Virus record (IMG/VR): IMGVR_UViG_3300047462_000282 | Location: 1 to 64,000 of that record | Source of the DNA: a virus | DNA: 64,000 nt | Direction: 5' to 3' (one strand) | In this document: positions 14,709 to 23,356 of the stretch, piece after piece | Numbering within the stretch: position 1 is the stretch's first letter | Layout: every line of letters starts with the position of its first letter | Translations under genes and position numbers: made by a program | The notes under the pieces: generated by a model | The model's database searches: none | The model's input: only the letters and a program-made list of their open reading frames with translations | Told to the model about the DNA's origin: nothing

Positions 14709-16060
14709 TGTCTTTAGAATCACGTCCCAACAATTTGTTAGAGGTGGATGCTCTTGTCGATGCTTTTTTACGGGAGCACGCTAGTGGCATTGCCACTGTA
14801 CATCGTGTGTTCTTCCATAACAGCGATCCGCTATCTGTTCGTGCTTTGGTTGCAGAATTGATGGATGTGTTGAGAACTGGGAGCGTGACCTTCATCAATA
14901 AGAATGATGATTTAGAGGGTCTTAACTCATATCTTTTCTACATCGTCAACGACTACTGTAAAAAGAAGGCAGTCCCTCAGCTCAAGAAAAAGACAGAATA
15001 TCTATGTCCCGGCTGTTTATTTTTGAAGAAGGAAAATTTGGTTACTATCATTAACAAAGTTTTCAAGTGCGAAGAGTGCGAGGATGAGTTAAGGCAAACA
15101 ATAGATCCAAAAAAGATTGCTTTTTTCAGGACCTTTTTTAAACACAATAAGAACGGTTATCACTGTGAAGATTGCGATAGATTTATTCCGCATCCTTTGG
15201 ATGACTCTCCAATAGTAGCATGTCCCTATTTCGATTGTTGTTTCGTTGGACAATGGTCTAGTCTTGGAAGAATGCATCATCCAAGCTCACAGAGCAACGT
15301 AGAACTTCTTACACTGGACGCGCCCATCAAGAATGGTTCGGGTTTGAAGGGTGACGTGCCAGATGCTGTTATGAACGCCCAAGATCAGTTAGAGATTCGT
15401 GAAGCGCTAGAAAATAAAGTTGCATTAGTACGAGAGGTCATAGACTATCAAAGCAACAATGTTCCCTACAGTAGCTCGGATTTTACTGTCAAGCACAAGT
15501 GTTTAGCCTACCAAGCTTTTGACAATTTGCTGACAAAATATCCAACTGAGATGGTAGATTATCTTTTGAATAAAAGTCGCTCTGGCGGATTTCAACATAA
15601 AATATTTCAAGAATATATTAGGTTGCTCGAAGAGTCTCTTCCCTTCACATTTAAGAAACATAACAAACTTCACAAAGTGGAATCTCTGTTAGATGAGAAT
15701 CTTTCTTTATTTGGAGGAATTAGTGTATTTGATGGAGTAGTTAATGAAAGATTAACTATCAAAAATAATACTCAAGAATTTTATATTGGTGGCAGAAAAG
15801 CTAAGGTAACCAAACCATATTATATTGGTAAGCTTCTGAGTGTTGTTAGAAAAGACAATAAAGAACCAATTATTGATCTTGTATCAGAATATACTTTCTC
15901 TCTTATTAAGATAAAAGACATAACTCCTGGAACTAAAGTAATAGTTACTCATTTAAGAGTACCCCCTCATTACCAAATGGGAGGTATGGTTTACATTAAT
16001 CGAGTTCGTAAGAAAATTGTAGATCGTGCAATTTTGTTGGAAAACAGTAAAGATGAGTAA
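14708..16060 (+). CDS. Zinc-ribbon-rich protein of unknown function
   Basis: 450 residues from ATG 14708 overlapping the ftsK-like stop. N-terminal helical part, then two zinc ribbons: CPGC...CEEC (about 101-128) and CEDC...CPYFDCC (about 155-175). A C-terminal beta-rich domain follows (YIGGRKAKVTKPYYIGKLLSVV). The helical stretch LNSYLFYIVNDYCKK faintly recalls sigma region 2, and the zinc ribbons could suit an RNA-polymerase or nucleic-acid partner, but that is speculation. I do not recognise the family. Confidence 0.6.
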   Translation: MSLESRPNNLLEVDALVDAFLREHASGIATVHRVFFHNSDPLSVRALVAELMDVLRTGSVTFINKNDDLEGLNSYLFYIVNDYCKKKAVPQLKKKTEYLCPGCLFLKKENLVTIINKVFKCEECEDELRQTIDPKKIAFFRTFFKHNKNGYHCEDCDRFIPHPLDDSPIVACPYFDCCFVGQWSSLGRMHHPSSQSNVELLTLDAPIKNGSGLKGDVPDAVMNAQDQLEIREALENKVALVREVIDYQSNNVPYSSSDFTVKHKCLAYQAFDNLLTKYPTEMVDYLLNKSRSGGFQHKIFQEYIRLLEESLPFTFKKHNKLHKVESLLDENLSLFGGISVFDGVVNERLTIKNNTQEFYIGGRKAKVTKPYYIGKLLSVVRKDNKEPIIDLVSEYTFSLIKIKDITPGTKVIVTHLRVPPHYQMGGMVYINRVRKKIVDRAILLENSKDE

Positions 16061-16511
16061 AGCTAAAAAAATCTCTACGTACACCCCTGAAATTATCTAC
16101 ATTAATTTATCATCCTCTTTCATGGCTAGAGCCAGATGTAAATATTGTCAATCTGGTCCAACAGAATATTCTGTTGAAAAAGGTCCTAATCCCATTAGAG
16201 ATCATTCCATAGTTCGTAAGCATTTTAATATTGTTAAGAAGGTCTATAAAAAGATATGCTATGATTTCTATTTAGATACTAATCCATCTGCATTTAATAG
16301 TTTAGCTATGTTTAAACACTCTCCAAGCTATAAAAGTTTAAGCTCTCATGCTTTTAGAAGTAGATTGTACGAAAAGAGCGAATGCAAGGAAACATTATGG
16401 TGTCCGTGTGGTTTGACTGCCTGGGCTTTCAATAATAAAGGTAGTAGGCGCCGTCCCGAGATTAGTCAAAGAAAGGCTCGATATAGATACCCTCACAAGT
16501 TTGATTACTGA
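16053..16511 (+). CDS. Hypothetical zinc-binding protein
   Basis: 152 residues from ATG 16053 inside the end of the upstream gene (8-base overlap). CKYC near residue 30 and CPCG near 122 could form one zinc site. Between them: NPIRDHSIVRKHFNIVKKVYKK and DTNPSAFNSLAMFKHSPSYKSL; the C-terminus is strongly basic (SRRRPEISQRKARYRYPHKF). Basic charge plus zinc suggests nucleic-acid binding. Coupled to the zinc-rich 450-residue protein. Overlaps a convergent gene by 50 bases. Confidence 0.6.
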   Translation: MSKAKKISTYTPEIIYINLSSSFMARARCKYCQSGPTEYSVEKGPNPIRDHSIVRKHFNIVKKVYKKICYDFYLDTNPSAFNSLAMFKHSPSYKSLSSHAFRSRLYEKSECKETLWCPCGLTAWAFNNKGSRRRPEISQRKARYRYPHKFDY

Positions 16512-16914
16512 GGTGTATTGCGCTTAATTTGCGTTTGACTTGTGACTCTAGAGTCAAAAAGTTATCAGATAACTCTTCAAATAGTTTCCATTGTTTATTG
16601 ATTAATTTGTAGCAAGAATAATAGGACAACCTGGCTACTGTATCGTAATAATCTTTGCTAGCAAATTTAAGATGCTCAGGCGCGAGAGTATTGGAGAAAA
16701 ATATCCAATCTCCTAAATTTTGATAGGTTAAAAAATCTTGATTGTATCGGGCTTGCGCAAATAGTAAAGTGACACTATCTTTAGATAGATCGAACTCCGC
16801 CGATTTATATTTTCCATAAATACTAACAATGTATGCTTTGGTGTCGCATTGGCAATCCAAATCCGTTAGAAGTTCTTCAAAAAAATTTGTGATGTTTCCG
16901 TGAAGAGTATCCAT
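16462..16914 (-). CDS. Hypothetical protein
   Basis: 150 residues on the minus strand, convergent with the previous gene (50-base overlap) and divergent from topA. Mixed alpha/beta start (ITNFFEELLTDLDCQCDTKAYIVSIYG) and tyrosine-rich middle (DYYDTVARLSYYSCYKLI). No motif recognised. Its isolated orientation within a + strand region suggests separate regulation or recent acquisition. Confidence 0.55.
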   Translation of the reverse strand: MDTLHGNITNFFEELLTDLDCQCDTKAYIVSIYGKYKSAEFDLSKDSVTLLFAQARYNQDFLTYQNLGDWIFFSNTLAPEHLKFASKDYYDTVARLSYYSCYKLINKQWKLFEELSDNFLTLESQVKRKLSAIHLSNQTCEGIYIEPFFD

Positions 16915-16952
16915 TTATAAATACAGAAATATTGAAAGACATTGGTGACTGA

Positions 16953-18734
16953 ATGAAAACATTAGTGATAGTCGAATCCCCTGCTAAGGGTCAAAAGATT
17001 CAAGAGTATTTGGGTAAAGATTTTATCGTGATGGCAAGTAAAGGTCACATCACAGATTTGGCTAAGGGCGGTCCCTTTGGTTTGGGAGTAGATATCGACA
17101 ATAATTTCAAACCACGATATGTTTTGATGGACGATAGACTTGACATAATGGATAGTTTGTTGGCAGCTGCTAAGAAGGTTGATCAAATCTTTGTAGCAAG
17201 CGACCCTGATAGAGAAGGCGAGGCTATTGCTTGGCACCTAGCAGAACGCCTAGCAGATACCGGCAAACCAATCAAAAGAATGGTGTTCAACGAAATCAAA
17301 AAGGCTAAACTACAAAAAGCCGCTAAAGAGGTTCGCGATATCGACATGAATCTCTTTCACTCGCAGGAAGCAAGAAGAATTTTGGATCGTCTCGTCGGAT
17401 TTACTGCCTCCCCTTTCCTAATGAATTTTTTCGGACCCAAGCTATCAGCTGGGCGTGTTCAGTCAGTAGTTACTCGTATGGTCATTGATCGCGAAAGGGA
17501 AATTGAAGCATTTGTTCCGGAAGATTATTGGACTATTCACGTAGAACTATCTAATGGCGCCGACAGTTTTGAAGCTAAATATCCAGGGAAAGTTACAGAC
17601 CAAAAAAGAGCCAATTATGTAACAACCTCTCTTAACCATAAAGATTATGTTGTTTCAGAGGTTTTGGCAGAGGAAGAGAAGAGGGCTCCGCAAGCCCCTC
17701 TAGTAACTTCTACTTTGCAACGCCTTATGTCTAAGCAACATGGATTTAGTGCTGATCGTACGATGAAGGCAGCTCAGGCTCTTTATGAATCTGGTTATTG
17801 TACTTATATTAGAACCGATTCTGTTCGAGTTGGTGATGAGGCATTATCAGAAGTCAGACAATGGCTTGTTGCAAATAATCATGCAGTTCCAAAGAAAGCA
17901 AATTCTTACAAGAACAAAGATGCGGCACAAGATGCACATGAGTGTATTCGTCCATCTGACCTAACATTGTTGCCCAATGCCAACTATGCCATCATCGACC
18001 CAGATGAGAAACTGGTTTATGAAACTATTTGGAAATGTTTTGTTGCCAGTCAAATGATGCCTGCAGTATATGATACATTAAAGGTAACTGCTCATGTTAA
18101 GGACGATAAATCAGCTGAAGTTAAAGCCTCTGGCAAAGCTCTTAGAAGCCTTGGATTCATGGAGATTTTAGGCAGCGTGGAAGAAAGTAAGATTGAAATT
18201 CCATCTCTCAATGTGGGTGATGCGCTTACTGTACTTGGAAAGCCGCCTGTTAGAGTGGAAAAGAAACAAACTCAACCACCTGCACGTTACTCCGAAGACA
18301 AACTCATCAAAGAGCTGGTTAATAAAAACATTGGTCGTCCAGCAACCTATGCTGAGTTATTGAGCAAAATTACTGCTCGCAATTATGTTGAGAAGAAGGG
18401 TAATGTTTTTCATGCCACCGATTTGGGCAAAAAGATTACTGATGTGCTGGCTCAATATTTTACATTCATGGACTATAATTACACAGCCAAAATGGAACAG
18501 CAATTAGATGAAATAGAGGCTGGAAAAGTTAATCATGTCGATATGCTAAAAAAGTTTTATCCAGAATTCAAACAGGAATTAAACAAGGCATATGTAGGTT
18601 ATGGTGGAACGCTTTGTGATAAATGTGGAAGCCCGATGGCAGTCAGAGAAGCCAAGGAAAGCAAAGAGAAATTTTTAGCTTGTTCTGCATATCCCAAATG
18701 TCGTAATACTAAACCAGTGACAAAAGCCGCATAA
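16953..18734 (+). CDS. topA: DNA topoisomerase I (type IA)
   Basis: 593 residues. TOPRIM domain starts LVIVESPAKGQKIQEYLG with SDPDREGEAIAWHLA (83-97); the nucleophile is Tyr285 in TYIRTDS; DAHECIRPSD and IGRPATYAELLSKI complete the core, and a single C4 zinc ribbon ends it (CDKCGSPM, CSAYPKC). E. coli TopA is 865 residues; most of the C-terminal zinc repeats are missing. It relaxes negative supercoils through single-strand passage. Probably supports phage replication and transcription. Weak ribosome site before ATG 16953. Confidence 0.96.
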   Translation: MKTLVIVESPAKGQKIQEYLGKDFIVMASKGHITDLAKGGPFGLGVDIDNNFKPRYVLMDDRLDIMDSLLAAAKKVDQIFVASDPDREGEAIAWHLAERLADTGKPIKRMVFNEIKKAKLQKAAKEVRDIDMNLFHSQEARRILDRLVGFTASPFLMNFFGPKLSAGRVQSVVTRMVIDREREIEAFVPEDYWTIHVELSNGADSFEAKYPGKVTDQKRANYVTTSLNHKDYVVSEVLAEEEKRAPQAPLVTSTLQRLMSKQHGFSADRTMKAAQALYESGYCTYIRTDSVRVGDEALSEVRQWLVANNHAVPKKANSYKNKDAAQDAHECIRPSDLTLLPNANYAIIDPDEKLVYETIWKCFVASQMMPAVYDTLKVTAHVKDDKSAEVKASGKALRSLGFMEILGSVEESKIEIPSLNVGDALTVLGKPPVRVEKKQTQPPARYSEDKLIKELVNKNIGRPATYAELLSKITARNYVEKKGNVFHATDLGKKITDVLAQYFTFMDYNYTAKMEQQLDEIEAGKVNHVDMLKKFYPEFKQELNKAYVGYGGTLCDKCGSPMAVREAKESKEKFLACSAYPKCRNTKPVTKAA

Positions 18735-18765
18735 CTATTTTTAGAAAGAACGAGTATATCGTTTC

Positions 18766-20082
18766 ATGGTAGATAAAAACAAAGACTATTTGACCCCGGT
18801 TGATATGGAGAGACAAGAGCATTTATCTTTATCGCGTTTAAAGGCGCTTACTCCATCATGTAGTCCTGCTAGTTTAATTACTGCAAGACCGCCAGCAAAT
18901 TTCATAGACTTGATGAATTGGACAAAAGACAATTTTGCTAATGGCGTTCTGAAAGAACCGGTTTTGAAGTTAGTTCATAACAGAATTATCATAGATGGAC
19001 AATTCCTAGAGTTCTGTGAAGAAAACTCTGTGAAGATAGAGTGTCTTTGGAAAGACTCTATTATTTCTTGGAAGTCTGAGAACAATTATGAAAAGTTTTT
19101 TGTTCAGGGAATTTTCCATATCACATCAAAAAATGTGAATTTTATTCATGCAGCCTTATTTCATAAGGGCAATCAGAATGAAGATGAGATTAGCTTTTTT
19201 GTTCTTGTGTCCGAAAAAGACTATGAGAACTATATCGTTTTTCGCAATAAGTTCGATGAGTGGGTTCAACAAAGAGACAGAAGCAATCTTAACATTCATG
19301 TAGTAGATGGAGATGATATTCCGTATACTAAAGATGTTACTTGGGATCAAATGTTCTTGCCCGACGATATCAAAAATGATTTGAAGAGTTTAGTTGAGAA
19401 TTTCTTGGCATCCAAGGATTTTTATCTGGAAAAGAAGATTCCATGGAAGCGTGGCGTGCTATTGTATGGTAAGCCAGGTAATGGTAAGACCTCTATTATT
19501 CGCACCATTATCTCTGAGTATAATTTCAAGCCAGTTACAATTGAACCTGGTGCCGATGACAACTCGGTTCGTGAGGCGTTTTCATATGCCGAAGAACAAA
19601 GTCCGTCTTTATTGTACTTTGAAGACCTAGATTCTCTGTTTGAGAGGGGAGTGGATAAATCAACCTTCTTAAATTTGATGGACGGCATTTCGACAAAAAA
19701 CGGTCTATTGGTGATTGCTACGGCAAATGAAGTTAAAAAGCTAACCGCCAATATTACCCAACGACCATCCCGATTTGATAGAAAATTTGAAATTCCCTTA
19801 CCAAATCAAAAAATGGCTTATATATATCTAAAGAGATGGTTTGGCAATCTCATTGACAACAAGAAATGTAAAGAGCTTGCTAAGTATGCAGAGATGTATG
19901 AGTTTTCTTATGCCTATTTGAAAGAGCTGTATATCTCATCTATGTTCGAGGCTTTGGCTCATAATCGCAAGGCACCGACATTAAAAGATATAGATAATGC
20001 ACTTAATCGCTTAGTAAAAGATAAAAATATATTAAATAGCGGTAACGCTATTAACACGGACAAATACTTTAACAAAGGTTAA
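18766..20082 (+). CDS. AAA+ ATPase, Bcs1-like
   Basis: 438 residues. N-terminal domain (about 1-205) of unknown fold, then one AAA module: Walker A GKPGNGKTS (about 236), Walker B LLYFEDLDSLF, sensor 1 VIATANE, and arginine finger region RPSRFDRKFEIPLPN. The module resembles Bcs1/FtsH-branch AAA ATPases. No membrane helix or protease domain is attached. Phages carry such ATPases as unfoldases or remodelers; the M41-type protease at 36340 lacks an AAA domain and could be a partner, which is only a guess. Confidence 0.85.
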   Translation: MVDKNKDYLTPVDMERQEHLSLSRLKALTPSCSPASLITARPPANFIDLMNWTKDNFANGVLKEPVLKLVHNRIIIDGQFLEFCEENSVKIECLWKDSIISWKSENNYEKFFVQGIFHITSKNVNFIHAALFHKGNQNEDEISFFVLVSEKDYENYIVFRNKFDEWVQQRDRSNLNIHVVDGDDIPYTKDVTWDQMFLPDDIKNDLKSLVENFLASKDFYLEKKIPWKRGVLLYGKPGNGKTSIIRTIISEYNFKPVTIEPGADDNSVREAFSYAEEQSPSLLYFEDLDSLFERGVDKSTFLNLMDGISTKNGLLVIATANEVKKLTANITQRPSRFDRKFEIPLPNQKMAYIYLKRWFGNLIDNKKCKELAKYAEMYEFSYAYLKELYISSMFEALAHNRKAPTLKDIDNALNRLVKDKNILNSGNAINTDKYFNKG

Positions 20083-20098
20083 AACGGGTTATTGAGAA

Positions 20099-20476
20099 AT
20101 GAAAGATAATTATAAGAAATCGAGAAAGAACTTTAAAAAGGCACCGAGGGGAGGTGAATCGAGCCAAGTCGAAGTCAACGACAAATTTGCACATATCCAA
20201 CCAGTGCAAGCACAACCACTAGAAGTCAAAGTTTACCACGGTAATTTTGACAAAGCCCTCCGCGCCTTTAGAGCCCTCGTTCAAAAAGAACGCATTCTCT
20301 CTACCTATAAAGAGAAGCAGTCTTACGAGAAGCCATCTGATAAACACAGGAGAAAACGTAACGAGATGAAGAGAAAGCGTTTGGAAATTGATTCAACCGG
20401 TCAAAATCAATTCTACGAAAGAAAGAATAAGCCTTCTTTCAAGCGCCACCCCAAGTCTAGCGTATCTCCAGAATAA
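20099..20476 (+). CDS. rpsU: Ribosomal protein bS21
   Basis: 125 residues. The bS21 core (about 41-98) reads LEVKVYHGNFDKALRAFRAL, then VQKERILSTYKEKQSYEKPSDKHRRKRNEMKRKRL, matching the bS21 layout with the YEKPS...KRK helix. Cellular bS21 is about 70 residues; here there are unusual N- and C-terminal basic extensions. bS21 sits near the anti-Shine-Dalgarno end of 16S rRNA and influences initiation; phage copies can replace the host one. Preceded by GAGAA before ATG. With IF-3 this makes two initiation-stage proteins in one phage. (Second motif split: KEKQSYEKPSDKHRRKRN.). Confidence 0.88.
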   Translation: MKDNYKKSRKNFKKAPRGGESSQVEVNDKFAHIQPVQAQPLEVKVYHGNFDKALRAFRALVQKERILSTYKEKQSYEKPSDKHRRKRNEMKRKRLEIDSTGQNQFYERKNKPSFKRHPKSSVSPE

Positions 20477-20487
20477 CTGGAAATAAT

Positions 20488-21210
20488 ATGTCTGGAAAAG
20501 TAAAACTTTACAAAAATCCTGAAAGAAATAGACCGACCAACTTAAAGCCCTACATCCCTCAGTATCAACTGAGGGGCGTAGAGCCTGAGGAATACAATAG
20601 TCCGCTATCCGCAAGCTATCGTATTGAGGCGGCTACTAAGCCACAACCTCTTCCTAAAACTAATCCCCGTGCCCCACGACCTATGATGCGTCAGCCTTAT
20701 GCAGAAGCCGTGCCATCACCAGTGGGCAGAGGTAAAGGACCATTACCAAATGTTGGTAACAACATGGAACAAACTTGGTCCAGTGTAGATGGAGAGATTA
20801 TTGATGATCTTTCCGAAGATATTGATATTGACCAAGAGATGCTCGATAACAATGATTTTGTTAGCGACGCAGCTTTAGGCATTTCTAGCGAGTCCGATTC
20901 TGAAGAGCCCTTGGAGGTTGAAGATGCTCCGGTGCAACCACCTGCCAAGACTTTCTTAACAGAAAATGAACTTCAAGATGCATTGCATGAAGAGTACTTA
21001 TCTGCCGTTCTAAAGAACTTAAATGAAGGTGAGTTTGTACTTCTAGTAGATGGCAAAGCCATCTGTTCCGGTGATTTAGATGCAGTTCAGGAACAGACTA
21101 GGGCGCTCGTGTTTGGAGAGCATCCGTTGTGTGGTGGAGACCCGATGCCAATTGAGGACATTACTGTCCTACGAAGAGTTAAATTTAAAATTGGACTCTT
21201 TTTGGAATAA
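20488..21210 (+). CDS. Hypothetical protein with disordered acidic centre
   Basis: 240 residues. Basic, proline-rich N-terminal third (PRAPRPMMRQPYAEAVP), a strongly acidic middle (about 100-150, IDDLSEDIDIDQEMLDNNDF), and a folded C-terminal part (about 155-240) with EFVLLVDGKAICSGDLDAV. The C-terminal piece looks like a small alpha/beta domain. Unknown. It follows bS21 by 11 bases. Confidence 0.6.
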   Translation: MSGKVKLYKNPERNRPTNLKPYIPQYQLRGVEPEEYNSPLSASYRIEAATKPQPLPKTNPRAPRPMMRQPYAEAVPSPVGRGKGPLPNVGNNMEQTWSSVDGEIIDDLSEDIDIDQEMLDNNDFVSDAALGISSESDSEEPLEVEDAPVQPPAKTFLTENELQDALHEEYLSAVLKNLNEGEFVLLVDGKAICSGDLDAVQEQTRALVFGEHPLCGGDPMPIEDITVLRRVKFKIGLFLE

Positions 21211-21221
21211 TAGGAGTTTCT

Positions 21222-22040
21222 ATGACCGACGAAAAAAGAAAAGCTTCTGATGTGTTGCTAGAACTAGAATCTGATATTAAGGTTCTAATTGGTATTGTTC
21301 GCTCTCAAGATTTAAGTCTTAAGATCGTTTCTAATAAGTTAAATGAAGTAATGCAGATTGTGGAAAAACTATCAGCTGGTCCACCAAAAATTACGGTAGA
21401 GGCTGTACAGGTTCCGCCGCAAACTTGGCGCTATCAAAACCAGAGCGTTCCACTTGATTCTGAAAAGCAAGGTTCTAACATACCATTTGATCCTGAAAGA
21501 CGAGTTCCCATTTCTGCAGATAATAAACTGCCACTAGAGAATTCTCCAAAAGGATTTAGGAGAACTTCTAGGCCAGAAACTTTTGAGGGCGATAATGCTT
21601 ATTTACCAAAATCCGAACCAGAAGAAACTCACAAATATCCAGTTCAACTTCCTAAGGCACCACCAGGAAGAGGTCCACAAGCGGAAGCTTTTGTTCCACC
21701 CGAAGCTACCAACAAAACAGCGCCAACTAAAACTAAATTAGCACATCCAGCTTTAGCGCAAAATGCTATTCCAGTTCAACAACGTGTAGTTAATAAAAGT
21801 GGTAACTCCGTGTTTTTGGCGGATGTAGAGATTGTTTCTCACTCAAGTGGAGAGACGGTTTCTAAAACTAGAACCAATGGAACTGGTAAATGGCAAGCTG
21901 CTTTACCTATTGGCGGATATAGAGTCACTGTTCGCAAACGAGAGTCTTTAACCAAAGAAAAGATTGAAGCAGTTCAAGATGTTGAAGTTGATGGCAGCGT
22001 ATCTCCATTGGAGTTACAAGTCATGATTATTAAGTCATAA
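21222..22040 (+). CDS. Protein with C-terminal carboxypeptidase-regulatory-like beta domain
   Basis: 272 residues: an N-terminal helix suited to oligomerisation (LELESDIKVLIGIVRSQ), a long Pro-rich linker (about 65-175), then a beta-sandwich segment VFLADVEIVSHSSGETVSKT...GTGKWQAALPIGGYRVTV typical of CarboxypepD_reg/transthyretin-like domains. Such domains occur on phage virion surfaces. A structural or decoration role fits but is not shown. Good GGAG before ATG. Confidence 0.65.
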   Translation: MTDEKRKASDVLLELESDIKVLIGIVRSQDLSLKIVSNKLNEVMQIVEKLSAGPPKITVEAVQVPPQTWRYQNQSVPLDSEKQGSNIPFDPERRVPISADNKLPLENSPKGFRRTSRPETFEGDNAYLPKSEPEETHKYPVQLPKAPPGRGPQAEAFVPPEATNKTAPTKTKLAHPALAQNAIPVQQRVVNKSGNSVFLADVEIVSHSSGETVSKTRTNGTGKWQAALPIGGYRVTVRKRESLTKEKIEAVQDVEVDGSVSPLELQVMIIKS

Positions 22041-22053
22041 TTTAGGTTTACAT

Positions 22054-22782
22054 ATGAGTAAGAAATTTGGGGTTATAGTTGCAGACCCGCCGTGGTCGTT
22101 TTCTGATTCTTTAAAGATGTCAGATGTTAAACGTGGTGCCAAGGCTAACTACAGCACCATGTCAATTTCTGATATTAAGCAGTTGCCAGTAAAAGACTTT
22201 ATCTCGCCTTCTGGTAGCATCTTGGCTTTATGGGTTCCATCCTCGCTATTGCAAGAAGGTTTAGATACCATGAGTGCTTGGGGTTTCCATCATAAACAAA
22301 CTTATATTTGGGTTAAGAATAAAAAAGAATCGTTTAAATCTTTTTTGCCAGGACTCCTAAAAGATATAATATCAACTGGTTATTTACTTGAAAAGCGACC
22401 AGGTGTTTCTAATAGTGATAAATATAAGTTAAAGGTTTGGCAAAATTATTTTATTAACTCTTTTAAAGAATTATCACTTGATAATGTATTAGCTTTTGGA
22501 ATGGGTCGTTTATTTAGACAGACTCATGAAATTTGTTTAATAGGAACCAGCAATAACAAGATATACAAGCAACTAGCCAACAAATCTCAGCGCTCTGTAT
22601 GTTTCGCTGAAAATTTGAAACATTCAGCTAAGCCCGAGACATTGCAGGATTCATTGGAGATTATGTTTCCAAAGAGTGATAAGCTTGAATTATTTGCTCG
22701 TCGTGTTCGTCCAGACTGGACTTGCTTAGGCAATGAGGTTTGTTACGGCGAGGATATCAGGGACTCACTCGCTAATTTATAA
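22054..22782 (+). CDS. MT-A70-family adenine methyltransferase
   Basis: 242 residues. VIVADPPWSF carries the catalytic DPPW at 11-14; then YSTMSISDIKQLP, LWVPSS, GFHHKQTYIWVKN, HEICLIG, and the C-terminal HSAKPETLQDSLEIMFP followed by KLELFARR...WTCLGNE. These proteins N6-methylate adenine in DNA or RNA; phage members usually modify DNA to evade restriction. An insertion of about 60 residues (about 88-150) lies between the IWVKN strand and the HEICLIG strand. AGG before ATG. Last gene before a clear promoter region. Confidence 0.9.
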   Translation: MSKKFGVIVADPPWSFSDSLKMSDVKRGAKANYSTMSISDIKQLPVKDFISPSGSILALWVPSSLLQEGLDTMSAWGFHHKQTYIWVKNKKESFKSFLPGLLKDIISTGYLLEKRPGVSNSDKYKLKVWQNYFINSFKELSLDNVLAFGMGRLFRQTHEICLIGTSNNKIYKQLANKSQRSVCFAENLKHSAKPETLQDSLEIMFPKSDKLELFARRVRPDWTCLGNEVCYGEDIRDSLANL

Positions 22783-22853
22783 TATTAGTATCCCTTGACC
22801 GTTCAATTTCCAAGGATTATTGTGTCGTCATGTCAAGGCAAATTATTTTTAAT

Positions 22854-22881
22854 TTGACATATCAATAAAGCGATATACAAT
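22854..22881 (+). promoter_or_regulatory. Sigma70-type promoter
   Basis: TTGACA at 22854-22859 and TACAAT at 22876-22881 with a 16-base spacer, one mismatch to consensus overall. The -35 is half of an inverted repeat TGTCAA (22831-22836)/TTGACA. It would begin transcription about ten bases before the ATG of the ribbon-helix-helix gene at 22898. This is the best consensus promoter I found in the window. Confidence 0.7.
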
Positions 22882-22889
22882 ATATATCG
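22871..22889. promoter_or_regulatory. Operator-like inverted repeat over the -10
   Basis: CGATATA (22871-22877) and TATATCG (22883-22889) are perfect inverted arms around CAATA, covering the -10 TACAAT. The downstream gene encodes a ribbon-helix-helix protein, the type that commonly represses its own promoter through such sites. Confidence 0.6.
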
Positions 22890-22897
22890 GAGAAAAA

Positions 22898-23356
22898 ATG
22901 TTGATTCCAAAATTATTGAGAATTGATAAGGCGACAATTCAAGAAATTGAAGAGTTAGCTCGCAAATTATCAGAAAAAGAACATACCTCATTTTCTGCTC
23001 TGGTTAGAACTCTAATTAGAAAAGGACTAGATAATATGCCTAAATCAATAATTAATTCAGAGCAAGTTAAGAAAGCGGTACATGATGTCGTAGATAAGGC
23101 ATTGGAAGCATGTGCTTATCAACAAGAGGCAAATGGTATACCATATGAAGGTTTTGATTATGAAAATCTTAATGAAAATGGACTACCAACATCAATGGGT
23201 TTGGTAGAGCCTAGTGTAGAAATGAAAAAATTCTCAGATACAAAGCCAACACAAGCTAAAATAACAATTGAATTTTATTTTGGCGAAGAAAGCCACAGAG
23301 ATAAGCATGGCAAATTGTTTTGTATGCCGGTAATTGATCTAACAAATATCAAATGA
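22898..23356 (+). CDS. Ribbon-helix-helix regulator
   Basis: 152 residues. The first 45 match the MetJ/Arc/CopG fold: strand LLRIDKATIQEIEELARKL, turn, and helix SFSALVRTLIRKGLDN. The remainder is acidic with EVKKAVHDVVDKALEACAYQ-like helices (from about 50) and a beta-rich end (KITIEFYFGEE). The promoter and palindrome right upstream suggest autoregulation. It may set the timing of the genes that follow. GGAG lies seven bases before ATG. The last four bases overlap the broken HNH gene. Confidence 0.75.
   Translation: MLIPKLLRIDKATIQEIEELARKLSEKEHTSFSALVRTLIRKGLDNMPKSIINSEQVKKAVHDVVDKALEACAYQQEANGIPYEGFDYENLNENGLPTSMGLVEPSVEMKKFSDTKPTQAKITIEFYFGEESHRDKHGKLFCMPVIDLTNIK

Noticed and set aside
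22795-22825. CCTTG...CAAGG as a terminator after the methyltransferase
   Set aside because: Stem of only five bases with a long loop and no T run.
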